Shown piece by piece: positions 46,055-54,642 of a stretch of 64,000 bases of DNA. Positions within the stretch are counted from its first letter, which is position 1. Every line of letters begins with the position of its first letter. The stretch lies in NCBI GenBank assembly GCA_964417555.1, contig CAYQIM010000063.1, positions 1 through 64,000 on the forward strand, written 5' to 3'. The notes under the pieces are model-generated. The model searched no databases and was not told the DNA's origin. It worked only from the letters and a program-made list of their open reading frames with translations. The translations under genes and the position numbers were made by a program. The stretch comes from CAYQIM01 sp964417555. Its GTDB lineage: Bacteria; Pseudomonadota; Gammaproteobacteria; Diplorickettsiales; Diplorickettsiaceae.

Positions 46055-47347
46055 ATGGCCTATCAACATATCAATATCCCAAGTCAAGGGGAAAAAATAA
46101 GCGTTAACCATGATTTTTCGCTCAATGTCCCGAATCAACCTATCATCCCTTTTATTGAAGGCGATGGAATCGGTGTCGATATTACGCCGGTGATGAAAAA
46201 GGTAGTTGATGTCGCTGTAGAAAAAGCCTATAACGGTCAGCGCCGCATAAGCTGGATGGAAGTTTATGCGGGAGAAAAAGCAACACAAGCCTATGACAAA
46301 GAGACATGGTTGCCCAAAGAAACCTTAACAGCCATTCGCGATTACGTTGTTTCCATTAAAGGCCCTTTAACAACACCTGTAGGCGGCGGTATTCGCTCTC
46401 TCAATGTGGCCTTGCGCCAACAGCTTGATCTCTATATTTGTTTACGTCCTGTCCGTTATTTTAAGGGTGTACCCAGCCCGGTGTGTGAACCTGAAAAGAC
46501 CAACATGGTTATTTTTCGGGAAAATTCGGAAGATATTTATGCGGGTATAGAATGGGAAGCAGACAGCCTAGAAGCAAAAAAAATCATTCATTTTTTACAA
46601 AATGATATGAAAGTTAACAAAATCCGTTTTCCCGAACATTGCGGCATTGGCATTAAACCGGTCTCTAAAGAGGGTTCACAACGTTTAGTAGCACGTGCTA
46701 TTCAATATGCGATTGATCAAAACCTTCCTTCTGTCACCCTCGTCCATAAAGGGAACATCATGAAGTTCACTGAAGGTGCTTTTAAAGATTGGGGTTACGC
46801 CGTCGCCAAAGAACAATTTGGCGCCGAATTATTAGATGGCGGACCTTGGATGTCTGTTAAAAGTCCAAAAACAGGTAACCAAATCATTATCAAAGACTTT
46901 ATTGCTGATGCTTTTTTACAACAAATCTTATTACGTCCTGCTGAATATAGCGTTATTGCCACCCTTAATCTCAATGGAGATTACATCTCGGATGCTTTAG
47001 CCGCACAAGTCGGCGGTATCGGCATCGCACCGGGTGCCAACCTAAGTGACAACGTAGCCATGTTTGAAGCAACCCATGGCACAGCACCGAAATATGCGGG
47101 TCAAAATAAGGTCAACCCCGGTTCATTGATCCTCTCAGCAGAGATGATGCTACGACATATAGGTTGGGATGAAGCCGCTGATTTAATTATTCAAGGTATG
47201 GAAGGGGCTATTCAAGCCAAAACAGTGACTTATGATTTTGCACGTCTCATGAAAGAGGCTAAGGAAGTCAGTTGTTCTGATTTTGGACAATCCATGATTA
47301 AACATATGCCTTCTAAACACACATCTACTTCTCCTACACCTGCCTAG
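46055..47347 (+). CDS. icd: isocitrate dehydrogenase (NADP+)
   Basis: Oxidative decarboxylation of isocitrate to 2-oxoglutarate in the TCA cycle. The 430 residues match the E. coli type: IPFIEGDGIGVDITPVM, KGPLTTPVGGGIRSLNVALR with the phosphorylatable Ser, FRENSEDIYAGIEW, HKGNIMKFTEG, NLNGDYISDALAAQVGG and ATHGTAPKYAGQNKVNPGS with the NADP site. It is on its own between an unknown gene and clpA. Confidence 0.97.
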   Translation: MAYQHINIPSQGEKISVNHDFSLNVPNQPIIPFIEGDGIGVDITPVMKKVVDVAVEKAYNGQRRISWMEVYAGEKATQAYDKETWLPKETLTAIRDYVVSIKGPLTTPVGGGIRSLNVALRQQLDLYICLRPVRYFKGVPSPVCEPEKTNMVIFRENSEDIYAGIEWEADSLEAKKIIHFLQNDMKVNKIRFPEHCGIGIKPVSKEGSQRLVARAIQYAIDQNLPSVTLVHKGNIMKFTEGAFKDWGYAVAKEQFGAELLDGGPWMSVKSPKTGNQIIIKDFIADAFLQQILLRPAEYSVIATLNLNGDYISDALAAQVGGIGIAPGANLSDNVAMFEATHGTAPKYAGQNKVNPGSLILSAEMMLRHIGWDEAADLIIQGMEGAIQAKTVTYDFARLMKEAKEVSCSDFGQSMIKHMPSKHTSTSPTPA

Positions 47348-47652
47348 TTTTATAAGATAACAGTCTAAAAAATGTACAAAGGGTAACGTGCAGACTAATC
47401 CAGCAATTATTTTGAAAAAAATAAATGCTGGCTGCCGAAGTGATAGGACCCCCAGCAACAACCATAATGACCCATTATTAATAACGATTATAAATACAAA
47501 AATTCGCAAATCCTTAAAATTCAGGCTAGGCTAAAAATAAAGGGAATTTTATTTTTCTAACACATGGACTACCCAGCTGACAAATAACAGTGTCACTCGT
47601 TTTATACGAGAAAACACGAGTTTTTATTTGTTTTAGATAAGGAGGGCGTGCC
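47348..47652. other. icd-clpA spacer
   Basis: A 305-nt spacer with no supportable gene; no clpS-like frame is present. A short dyad CTCGT-TTTAT-ACGAG lies near 47598-47612. A very strong AAGGAGG ribosome site (about 47639-47645) precedes the clpA ATG by 7 nt. No clear promoter stands out. Confidence 0.5.
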
Positions 47653-49968
47653 ATGTTTAGTAAAGAACTTGAAATTAGTTTAAATTCCATATTTAAACAA
47701 GCCCGTGAAAAACGCTATGAATATTTGACTGTCGAGCATTTGTTATTAGCACTGTTGGGAGAACCCTCTGCGATTGCAGCGCTTAAGGCTTGTGGCGCTA
47801 ATTTAAATCGACTAAAGAATGAACTCAATAATTTTATTGCCGCAACAACACCTTTATTTCCTGCGACTGATCCTAATCTCGATATCCAACCCACGCTGGG
47901 TTTTCAACGTGTACTGCAGCGCGCTATTTTTCAAGTTCAATCAAGTGGCAAAACACAAGTTGATGGGGTCAATATATTAGCCGCTATCTTCGGTGAACAA
48001 GATAGCCAAGCAATTTACTTTCTTCGCCGTGAAAACGTGACCCGGTCCGATTTATCGAATTATATTTCTCAAGGCCTTCCTAAACTGCAAGAAAATAGTG
48101 ATGCTAAATTAAGTCAATTTGTTACTGAAGAGGAGGTCAGCATTGAAGGTCCTGGGAACAGTCCATTGGAACTTTATGCCATTAACCTCAATAGTAAAGC
48201 GCGACTTGGAAAAATCGATCCGCTCATTGGACGTAAAGAAGAACTTGCACGCGTTATCCAAATACTCTGTCGACGCCGAAAAAATAATCCTTTACTCGTT
48301 GGCGAAGCTGGCGTAGGAAAAACAGCGATTGTCGAAGGACTTGCCCAAGCCATTGTCCAAAAAAAGGTCCCTTCGGTACTTTCTCACAGTACAATTTACT
48401 CTCTCGATCTAGGCAGTTTACTAGCCGGCACTAAGTATCGCGGTGATTTTGAAAAACGCTTTAAAGCATTATTAGCGCAACTCAAACAAGAACCACAATC
48501 GGTATTGTTCATTGATGAAATCCACGTTGTCATTGGCGCAGGTGCTGCCTCAGGCGGGGTCATGGACGCCTCTAATTTAATTAAGCCCTTATTAACCACT
48601 GGAGAGCTAAAATGTATTGGCGCAACGACCTATCAAGAATATAGGAGTATTTTTGAAAAAGATCGGGCCTTAGCACGACGCTTCCAAAAAATTGATGTGC
48701 CGGAACCGAATACTAAAGAAACACTAGCCATTTTATGTGGACTACGTGATCGACTCGAAGCGCACCACCAAGTTAAATACCGGATGAACGCCTTACGTGC
48801 CAGTGTGGAACTTGCCGCACGTTATTTACCCGAACGCTTTTTACCTGATAAAGCCATTGATATTGTAGATGAAGCTGGTGCTTATCAGGCATTACGCACT
48901 ACTCATAAAAGGAAACCCATTATTGGCATTCATGAAATTGAAACCATTGTTGCCAAAATGGTGCGCATTCCTACGCGAAATGTCTCAGCATCCGATAAGA
49001 ATAGATTACGTCATCTAGAACAAAAATTAAAATGTCGTGTATTTGGACAGGAACTTGCGATAGAAAACCTCTGTGCGGCAATGAAGCTAACACGCTCTGG
49101 TTTAAGAGAAACCAATAAAACGATTGGTTCGTTTCTTTTTGCCGGTCCCACCGGTGTTGGAAAAACGGAGGTAACACGTCAATTAGCCGAACTTATGGGT
49201 ATCGAATTATTACGTTTTGATATGTCAGAATATATGGAAAGACATAGTGTTTCACGTTTAATTGGCGCCCCTCCAGGTTATATTGGCTACGATCAAGGTG
49301 GATTATTAACCGAAGCTGTTAGTAAGCACCCTCATGCGGTTTTATTATTAGATGAAATTGAAAAAGCACATCCTGATATTTTTAATCTGTTATTACAAGT
49401 CATGGACCATGGCAACTTAACGGACACCAACGGCAGAAAAACAGATTTCAGCCACATCGTTTTAGTCATGACGAGTAATGCCGGTGCGGAACATTGGAGT
49501 CGACAGGCCATTGGATTTGCTGCCGATTCAACTGTCCATGGTGAAAATTCGGCAGCCATTAAACGCGTTTTTTCACCTGAATTTCGCAATCGTTTAGATG
49601 CTACGATCTATTTTAATTACCTAAATCCGAGTATTGTTTCGCAAGTAGTTGATAAATATTTGTCAGAATTAGAAGCACAGCTAGATAAAAAGCATGTCAG
49701 CTTACACGTAGACAAAACAGCACGGGATTGGTTTGCTAAACATGGTTATGATAAAACCATGGGCGCACGCCCCATGGCCCGCCTAATACAAGAAAAAATT
49801 AAAAAACCCATTGCCGATGAATTATTGTTTGGACGCTTAGTTCATGGTGGCCAGCTGCTTGTAACGAGTTCAAATGACAACTTACAATTAATCATTCATG
49901 AAAAAGACGTGGCAATTGTTAAGTCCACTCCCGAAAGCCTATCACAAGCGTCTATTGGGCAGGCTTAG
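47653..49968 (+). CDS. clpA: ATP-dependent Clp protease ATP-binding subunit ClpA
   Basis: Unfoldase that feeds substrates to ClpP. 771 residues: an N-terminal Clp repeat domain (about 1-145), first AAA+ with Walker A GEAGVGKTAIVEG and Walker B SVLFIDEIH, second AAA+ with GPTGVGKTEVTR and VLLLDEIEKAHPDIFN, and the C-terminal D2-small domain (YDKTMGARPMARLIQ). It lacks the long middle coiled coil of ClpB. The adaptor gene clpS, normally just upstream, is absent. The 3' end overlaps infA on the other strand by 17 nt. Confidence 0.95.
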   Translation: MFSKELEISLNSIFKQAREKRYEYLTVEHLLLALLGEPSAIAALKACGANLNRLKNELNNFIAATTPLFPATDPNLDIQPTLGFQRVLQRAIFQVQSSGKTQVDGVNILAAIFGEQDSQAIYFLRRENVTRSDLSNYISQGLPKLQENSDAKLSQFVTEEEVSIEGPGNSPLELYAINLNSKARLGKIDPLIGRKEELARVIQILCRRRKNNPLLVGEAGVGKTAIVEGLAQAIVQKKVPSVLSHSTIYSLDLGSLLAGTKYRGDFEKRFKALLAQLKQEPQSVLFIDEIHVVIGAGAASGGVMDASNLIKPLLTTGELKCIGATTYQEYRSIFEKDRALARRFQKIDVPEPNTKETLAILCGLRDRLEAHHQVKYRMNALRASVELAARYLPERFLPDKAIDIVDEAGAYQALRTTHKRKPIIGIHEIETIVAKMVRIPTRNVSASDKNRLRHLEQKLKCRVFGQELAIENLCAAMKLTRSGLRETNKTIGSFLFAGPTGVGKTEVTRQLAELMGIELLRFDMSEYMERHSVSRLIGAPPGYIGYDQGGLLTEAVSKHPHAVLLLDEIEKAHPDIFNLLLQVMDHGNLTDTNGRKTDFSHIVLVMTSNAGAEHWSRQAIGFAADSTVHGENSAAIKRVFSPEFRNRLDATIYFNYLNPSIVSQVVDKYLSELEAQLDKKHVSLHVDKTARDWFAKHGYDKTMGARPMARLIQEKIKKPIADELLFGRLVHGGQLLVTSSNDNLQLIIHEKDVAIVKSTPESLSQASIGQA

Positions 49969-50203
49969 CTTTGGAATCAGCTGTCTCTTTACCGCGAAAT
50001 ATAATACGTCCTTTTGTCAAATCATAAGGTGTCATTTCTACCTTGACCTTATCACCTGTCAATACACGAATATAACTTTTACGCATACGCCCTGAAATAT
50101 GAGCAATAATGATATGCTTGTTTTCCAATTCTACTCGAAATAAGGTATTGGGTAAGGTTTCAATCACCGTACCATCCATAACAATTTGATCTTCTTTCGA
50201 CAT
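49952..50203 (-). CDS. infA: translation initiation factor IF-1
   Basis: An S1-fold protein that blocks the ribosomal A site during initiation. 83 residues: MSKEDQIVMDGTVIETLPNT (first 20), then FRVELENKHIIIAHISGRMR, and DKVKVEMTPYDLTKGRI. The core is canonical; about ten extra C-terminal residues (ETADSKAKPAQ) extend it. It converges with clpA, its frequent neighbour, and overlaps it by 17 nt. Confidence 0.96.
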   Translation of the reverse strand: MSKEDQIVMDGTVIETLPNTLFRVELENKHIIIAHISGRMRKSYIRVLTGDKVKVEMTPYDLTKGRIIFRGKETADSKAKPAQ

Positions 50204-50316
50204 AATTTACCTAAAATAATTCTACGCCTACAAATAAATCGCTATGTTGCCGCAAAAGATGTTAGTTTACAATAACATTGTTTATACTAAACGCCTTAGT
50301 TGTAAGGATACCCCTA

Positions 50317-50826
50317 ATGCCTCCACTATCCAAAGTTCACGCGCTGGCTGAGCAAGTCGGCCTGCAACTTAAACAACACCACCTCCAACTGGCAACAGCC
50401 GAGTCTTGCACAGGCGGCCAATTAGCGCAAACGATTACGGCTATTCCTGGTTCTTCTGCATGGTTTGAGCGCGGTTTTATCACCTATTCCACACAATCAA
50501 AACAAGAATTGCTTGATGTTTCCCCATCGACATTGGCACGTTATGGAGTTTACAGTCAAGAAACCGCCGTAGAAATGGCGAAGGGTGTTTTAAAAAAAAG
50601 TCCTGCTACTATTAGCATCGCCATCACTGGCATTGCCGGCCCTGAGGGTGGAACAAAGGAGAATCCGGTTGGTACAATATATTTTGCCTGGGCGGGCCAA
50701 TCATTTTGTGAATCTTGCGTGCAATTTTTCGCGGGTGACCGTCTAATCATTCGCTACGCCGCCGTAGAATTTGCTTTAAAGAAATTAATTCTTATACAAG
50801 AAAGTTATAGAAAGTTGAATCCGTAG
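50317..50826 (+). CDS. pncC: nicotinamide-nucleotide amidohydrolase PncC (CinA C-terminal type)
   Basis: Deamidates NMN to NaMN in the pyridine nucleotide cycle. 169 residues from the ATG at 50317, which has AAGGA 8 nt upstream; the longer frame back to 50278 is not family-like. Motifs are LATAESCTGGQLAQ with the catalytic Ser, ITAIPGSSAWFERGFITYS, and ISIAITGIAGPEGGTKENPV. It is a stand-alone domain of the type often found near recA; recA does not follow. Confidence 0.92.
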   Translation: MPPLSKVHALAEQVGLQLKQHHLQLATAESCTGGQLAQTITAIPGSSAWFERGFITYSTQSKQELLDVSPSTLARYGVYSQETAVEMAKGVLKKSPATISIAITGIAGPEGGTKENPVGTIYFAWAGQSFCESCVQFFAGDRLIIRYAAVEFALKKLILIQESYRKLNP

Positions 50827-50874
50827 AAAAGGGCTGCTAAAGTTTATTTTATAGATAAATACCAGGCTTCCACT

Positions 50875-52116
50875 ATGGATATCGCTTTTATTGAGGCGGA
50901 TTATTACAAGAAAAATCGGGTTTGGCAGGATAATAAAGAAACCACCTATTGGGCTATTTCTCCATTTAAAGATGGTAACTGTGGTTTATATGCTTTTTCC
51001 TGTGGTCTCATTGATATGATTATCACGGACAAATTAAGCTTAGACGCTAAAAAATTTAATGAGTTTAAAACGGTCATTTTAGAAAACTTAATTGAAAACT
51101 TTAAAAAAGATCCTGTCTACGTTGAGTTTCTTGCCGAAGATATCTTTAACTTTACAAAAATTTTATGCAAATCTGATTTAAGTTTTTCCGATTTTAAAAG
51201 CTTTCTTGCGATACAAACACGTGAGGGCCTGGCTGCAGTTAATTTAGTTTTAGCGCAAGGTTTACGGGTAATCGGCGTCAAACAATATTCACTTCTCACT
51301 GAACAAAAATCTAATTGCTTACTACCTGAGGATGAGAGTCTTTTAGAAAACCATACATGGATCGGTGAGGAAATTCTTTCCTCCTTAGCTAATTATTTTG
51401 GCATAAGCGTTAAATTAATATACAAAACTAACAATGATATTTTCAGTACCTCACCATCAGAAAACGCAAATCCTACTTTTTCACTATTAAATAAAAATGA
51501 ACATTGGCATTATCTACTACCTAAAAATCAAACAGACGGCTTAGCTGAAATACTTCCGTTGCAACCTAAGTCGCTTGAACGAAAGAATTCGCAACACCTT
51601 TTGCTAAAAAATAACAATCTGCTACAAGAAATAGAACATAAAATAAAATTTTTTAATAAAGAAGCTTTAAATACGTTAGCAAAAAAATTAAAACAGATAT
51701 TCGACCACTTAAAAAATATTTTTAGTGATACACCCAATAATATGAATGAACTTCGAATTGCTGCTAGGCAGCAAGCCAATACCGCTGTAAAAAATAGTAC
51801 TGAAATTTTAAATGCCTTACGTCAAGCATGGTACCAACATGCCAATGAATTTGATAAACATTTAAGTAGCTTCGATTTTAAGCAAATCGAAATATCACTG
51901 CTAAAAGAACCTCTTGTTATCGATCATTCCGAGGATGCTGCTGTAGCAGCCATTCTACAGAATGCTGAAATTGCTGAATTTTTATCAAGGAATTACAGGA
52001 CATTAACCTCATTTACCACTAACGTCTCTAAACCCAACCAGGTAAGTCCTGACTATTATAAGTTTTATATTTCCAGAATGTTGCCTGGCATGCCAGTACA
52101 AGGTATTACCTTATAA
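50875..52116 (+). CDS. OTU-like cysteine protease (putative deubiquitinase effector)
   Basis: 413 residues, no signal peptide. The N-terminal 215 residues fit the ovarian-tumour (OTU) protease fold: FKDGNCGLYAFS has the Asp-Gly-Asn-Cys signature with Cys36 as nucleophile, HTWIGEEILSSLANYFGISV (160-179) resembles the WGGxxEL-type helix and strand, and NEHWHYLLP carries His212 at the place of the catalytic His. The C-terminal half is helical with a coiled-coil-like stretch (about 255-330) and no known domain. Legionella, Coxiella-related and Rickettsia-like bacteria use OTU enzymes to remove host ubiquitin. The frame is intact. The host role and linkage preference are inferred and unknown, respectively. 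It may be read from the pncC promoter. Confidence 0.65.
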   Translation: MDIAFIEADYYKKNRVWQDNKETTYWAISPFKDGNCGLYAFSCGLIDMIITDKLSLDAKKFNEFKTVILENLIENFKKDPVYVEFLAEDIFNFTKILCKSDLSFSDFKSFLAIQTREGLAAVNLVLAQGLRVIGVKQYSLLTEQKSNCLLPEDESLLENHTWIGEEILSSLANYFGISVKLIYKTNNDIFSTSPSENANPTFSLLNKNEHWHYLLPKNQTDGLAEILPLQPKSLERKNSQHLLLKNNNLLQEIEHKIKFFNKEALNTLAKKLKQIFDHLKNIFSDTPNNMNELRIAARQQANTAVKNSTEILNALRQAWYQHANEFDKHLSSFDFKQIEISLLKEPLVIDHSEDAAVAAILQNAEIAEFLSRNYRTLTSFTTNVSKPNQVSPDYYKFYISRMLPGMPVQGITL

Positions 52117-52887
52117 ATCTATAGAAAGGTCATAATCCATAATTAAGGGCGCATGATCAGAGAAGCGTTGGTCCTTGTAAATCTCGACCGATTTTACTTT
52201 GTCTTTTAAGTTTGGTGTAATAACTTGATAGTCGATCCGCCATCCCACATTTTTATCCCAGGCACGGCCACGGTTAGACCACCAAGTATATTGCTCAGGG
52301 AGTTGGTTCACGGCACGAAAAGCATCTACATAACCTATAGAACCAAAAATATGATCTAGCCACGCGCGTTCTTCTGGTAAAAAACCCGAATGCTTTTGGT
52401 TTGCACGCCAGTTTTTCAGATCAATGGGTTTATGCGCAATATTCCAATCGCCACAAATAATATACTCCCGTTTTTGTTTTCTTTGTTGCCTTAAAGTAAC
52501 TTCATAGTCTTTGAGAAATTGAAATTTAACCGCTTGACGTACCTCCCCTGTCGTCCCAGATGGCATGTAAAGTGAAGCAATACTGAGTTGAGAAAAATTT
52601 ATCTGAATATATCGTCCTTCCTTATCGGCAGATTCCCAGCCCAAACCCATAATCACCTTATCCGGTTTGTGAAGAGTATAAATCGCAACGCCGCTATAAC
52701 CTTTTTTTTCGGCATCGAAAAAATACGCCTGGTAACCGGGAAGTTGGATAGCTTCTCTTACCTGATTTTCTTGCGCTTTAGTTTCCTGCAAACAAATGAC
52801 ATCGGCTTTTTGAGTTTGCAGCCAAACAAAAAATCCCTTCCTGGCTGCCGAACGAATACCATTCAAGTTTAAACTGATAACACGCAT
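52111..52887 (-). CDS. xthA: exodeoxyribonuclease III
   Basis: AP endonuclease and 3'-5' exonuclease of base-excision repair. The 258 residues show the EEP fold: ISLNLNGIRSAARKGF, ICLQETKAQ with the metal-binding Glu, YSGVAIY, CGDWNIAHKPIDL, and the C-terminal GWRIDYQVIT and RFSDHAPLIMDYD with the catalytic Asp-His. It ends overlapping the OTU gene by six bases on the opposite strand. Confidence 0.95.
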   Translation of the reverse strand: MRVISLNLNGIRSAARKGFFVWLQTQKADVICLQETKAQENQVREAIQLPGYQAYFFDAEKKGYSGVAIYTLHKPDKVIMGLGWESADKEGRYIQINFSQLSIASLYMPSGTTGEVRQAVKFQFLKDYEVTLRQQRKQKREYIICGDWNIAHKPIDLKNWRANQKHSGFLPEERAWLDHIFGSIGYVDAFRAVNQLPEQYTWWSNRGRAWDKNVGWRIDYQVITPNLKDKVKSVEIYKDQRFSDHAPLIMDYDLSIDL

Positions 52888-52896
52888 AAAAGATCG

Positions 52897-54288
52897 TTAA
52901 AAAGGTAAATGCAAGCGCGGATCTCTTGCCAATAAAGCTTCGGCAAATAAAGTTTGAATTCGTTTTAAAGCCTGTTCTGACTCCGCTTCAAATCGCAGTA
53001 TTAAATAAGGGCTGGTATTAGAAGCACGTACTAAACCCCAGCCATCGCTAAATTCTGCCCGTACGCCATCAATCTTACTAGTCGTAGCACCGGGAAATTC
53101 AATATCTTTTTGAAAAGCTTCCATAAAACTAAATTTTTTATCTTCGGCAATCGCTAATTTTAATTCAGGAGTATTAACACTGTTGGGTAAGCTAGCAAAT
53201 AGTTCACTGCTCGTTTGACTTCCTTTTGTTATTATTTCGATTAAGCGAGCCGCCGTATAAAGACCATCATCAAACCCATACCAGCGTTCCTTAAAAAAGA
53301 TATGGCCGCTCATTTCACCCGCCAATAAAGCACCTGTTTCTTCTAGCTTAGCTTTAACAATCGAATGACCTGTCTTCCACATTAAAGAACGGCCGCCATG
53401 CTGTTCGATAACGTCAACTAAGTGTCGCGAGGATTTGATATCGTAAATAATAAGCGCACCAGGATTACGCGATAAAACATCGATGGCATACAACATCAAT
53501 TGCCTATCCGGCCAAATAATTTCCCCTTTATTAGTCACCACACCTAATCTATCGCCATCACCATCTAATGCTAAACCGATATCTGCACTATGTTGTTTAA
53601 CCGCACGAATTAAATCTGTCAGATTTTCGGGAACACTGGGATCGGGATGATGATGAGGGAAATGACCATCCACTTCACAAAATAATTCGATGACTTCGCA
53701 GCCGAGACGACGCAATAGCTCTGGCGCTACTACACCGGCAACCCCACTTCCACAGTCTACAACCACACGTAAACGTCGTTCTATTCGAATGTCTTTAACA
53801 ATTCGGTTGAGGTAATCTTCTAAAATATCTACCTCTTTATAACCACCGTTCCCTACCTTAAAGTTCCCTTTTAGAATCCTGGTGTAAAGCGCCGCAATGG
53901 TTTCTTCGGATAAACTTTTACCGGCTAAAATAATTTTTAAACCATTGTAATTTGCAGGATTATGGCTAGCCGTCAAAACCACACCGGAATGAGTTTTTAA
54001 AGTACGGGTTGCAAAATAAAGTACGGGACTAGGGACTTGACCAATATGGATAACATCGCACCCACTCTCTCGCAATCCGCTATGCAGCGCTTCGATTAAA
54101 AACGGTGCCGACAAACGACCATCACGCGCAGTAATAACGCTTCGTTCACCTTGCTCTTGCGCCGCACTCCCTATCGCTCTACCGAGAAGCGCGATAACTT
54201 CTGGTGTTATCGTTTCATCGACTATACCTCGAATATCATAAGCACGAAAAATACTTTTTGAAATATTTCTTAATGGAATTTGTTGCAT
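52897..54288 (-). CDS. algC: phosphomannomutase/phosphoglucomutase
   Basis: Interconverts hexose 6- and 1-phosphates for surface polysaccharide and LPS precursors. 463 residues: FRAYDIRGIVDETI, the phosphoserine loop VVLTASHNPANYNGLKI, the metal loop LALDGDGDRLGVV, the sugar-binding GEMSGHIFF, and the phosphate site RASNTSPYLILRFEA. This is the AlgC-type dual-specificity group. The symbol is by similarity to that group. Confidence 0.92.
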   Translation of the reverse strand: MQQIPLRNISKSIFRAYDIRGIVDETITPEVIALLGRAIGSAAQEQGERSVITARDGRLSAPFLIEALHSGLRESGCDVIHIGQVPSPVLYFATRTLKTHSGVVLTASHNPANYNGLKIILAGKSLSEETIAALYTRILKGNFKVGNGGYKEVDILEDYLNRIVKDIRIERRLRVVVDCGSGVAGVVAPELLRRLGCEVIELFCEVDGHFPHHHPDPSVPENLTDLIRAVKQHSADIGLALDGDGDRLGVVTNKGEIIWPDRQLMLYAIDVLSRNPGALIIYDIKSSRHLVDVIEQHGGRSLMWKTGHSIVKAKLEETGALLAGEMSGHIFFKERWYGFDDGLYTAARLIEIITKGSQTSSELFASLPNSVNTPELKLAIAEDKKFSFMEAFQKDIEFPGATTSKIDGVRAEFSDGWGLVRASNTSPYLILRFEAESEQALKRIQTLFAEALLARDPRLHLPF

Positions 54289-54473
54289 ATCAACTCCAAT
54301 ACAACATACACTATTTTATTATCTGCCTTCCTTTCGCGAGAAGATTTTTTGAAGAAAATACCGGCATCCTCTCCTTGAATGACGGTGCGGAAGCTTAGCT
54401 TTCGCTTGTCATACAAGCGGTATATACTAACATGGTTTTCCCAACTTACTCACAACTTATTAAATTCATTTTT

Positions 54474-54519
54474 ACCGCATATAGTGGTTGCGTAGAATGT
54501 AAACCACATGATATTGTGT
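54474..54519 (+). promoter_or_regulatory. pair of NrdR-box-like palindromes upstream of nrdA
   Basis: ACCGCATATAGTGGT (54474-54488) and CCACATGATATTGTGT (54504-54519) both resemble the NrdR box (ACACwATATwTGTGT type). Their starts are 30 bp apart, close to the three helical turns usual for NrdR pairs. They lie about 125-170 nt before the nrdA ATG. nrdR is in the same window. The rest of the 54289-54642 spacer shows a good AAGGAG site before nrdA and nothing else I can name. Confidence 0.55.
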
Positions 54520-54642
54520 TTTCTTGCACTCTAACGTATCCTTGATGTTGTCACCTGTGTTAAAAATAGCTCGATCATACTCGTTGCATCAATCACTACG
54601 TTAGAAAGTGCCTTCAAATTATTTTATCCCTAAGGAGCATTC

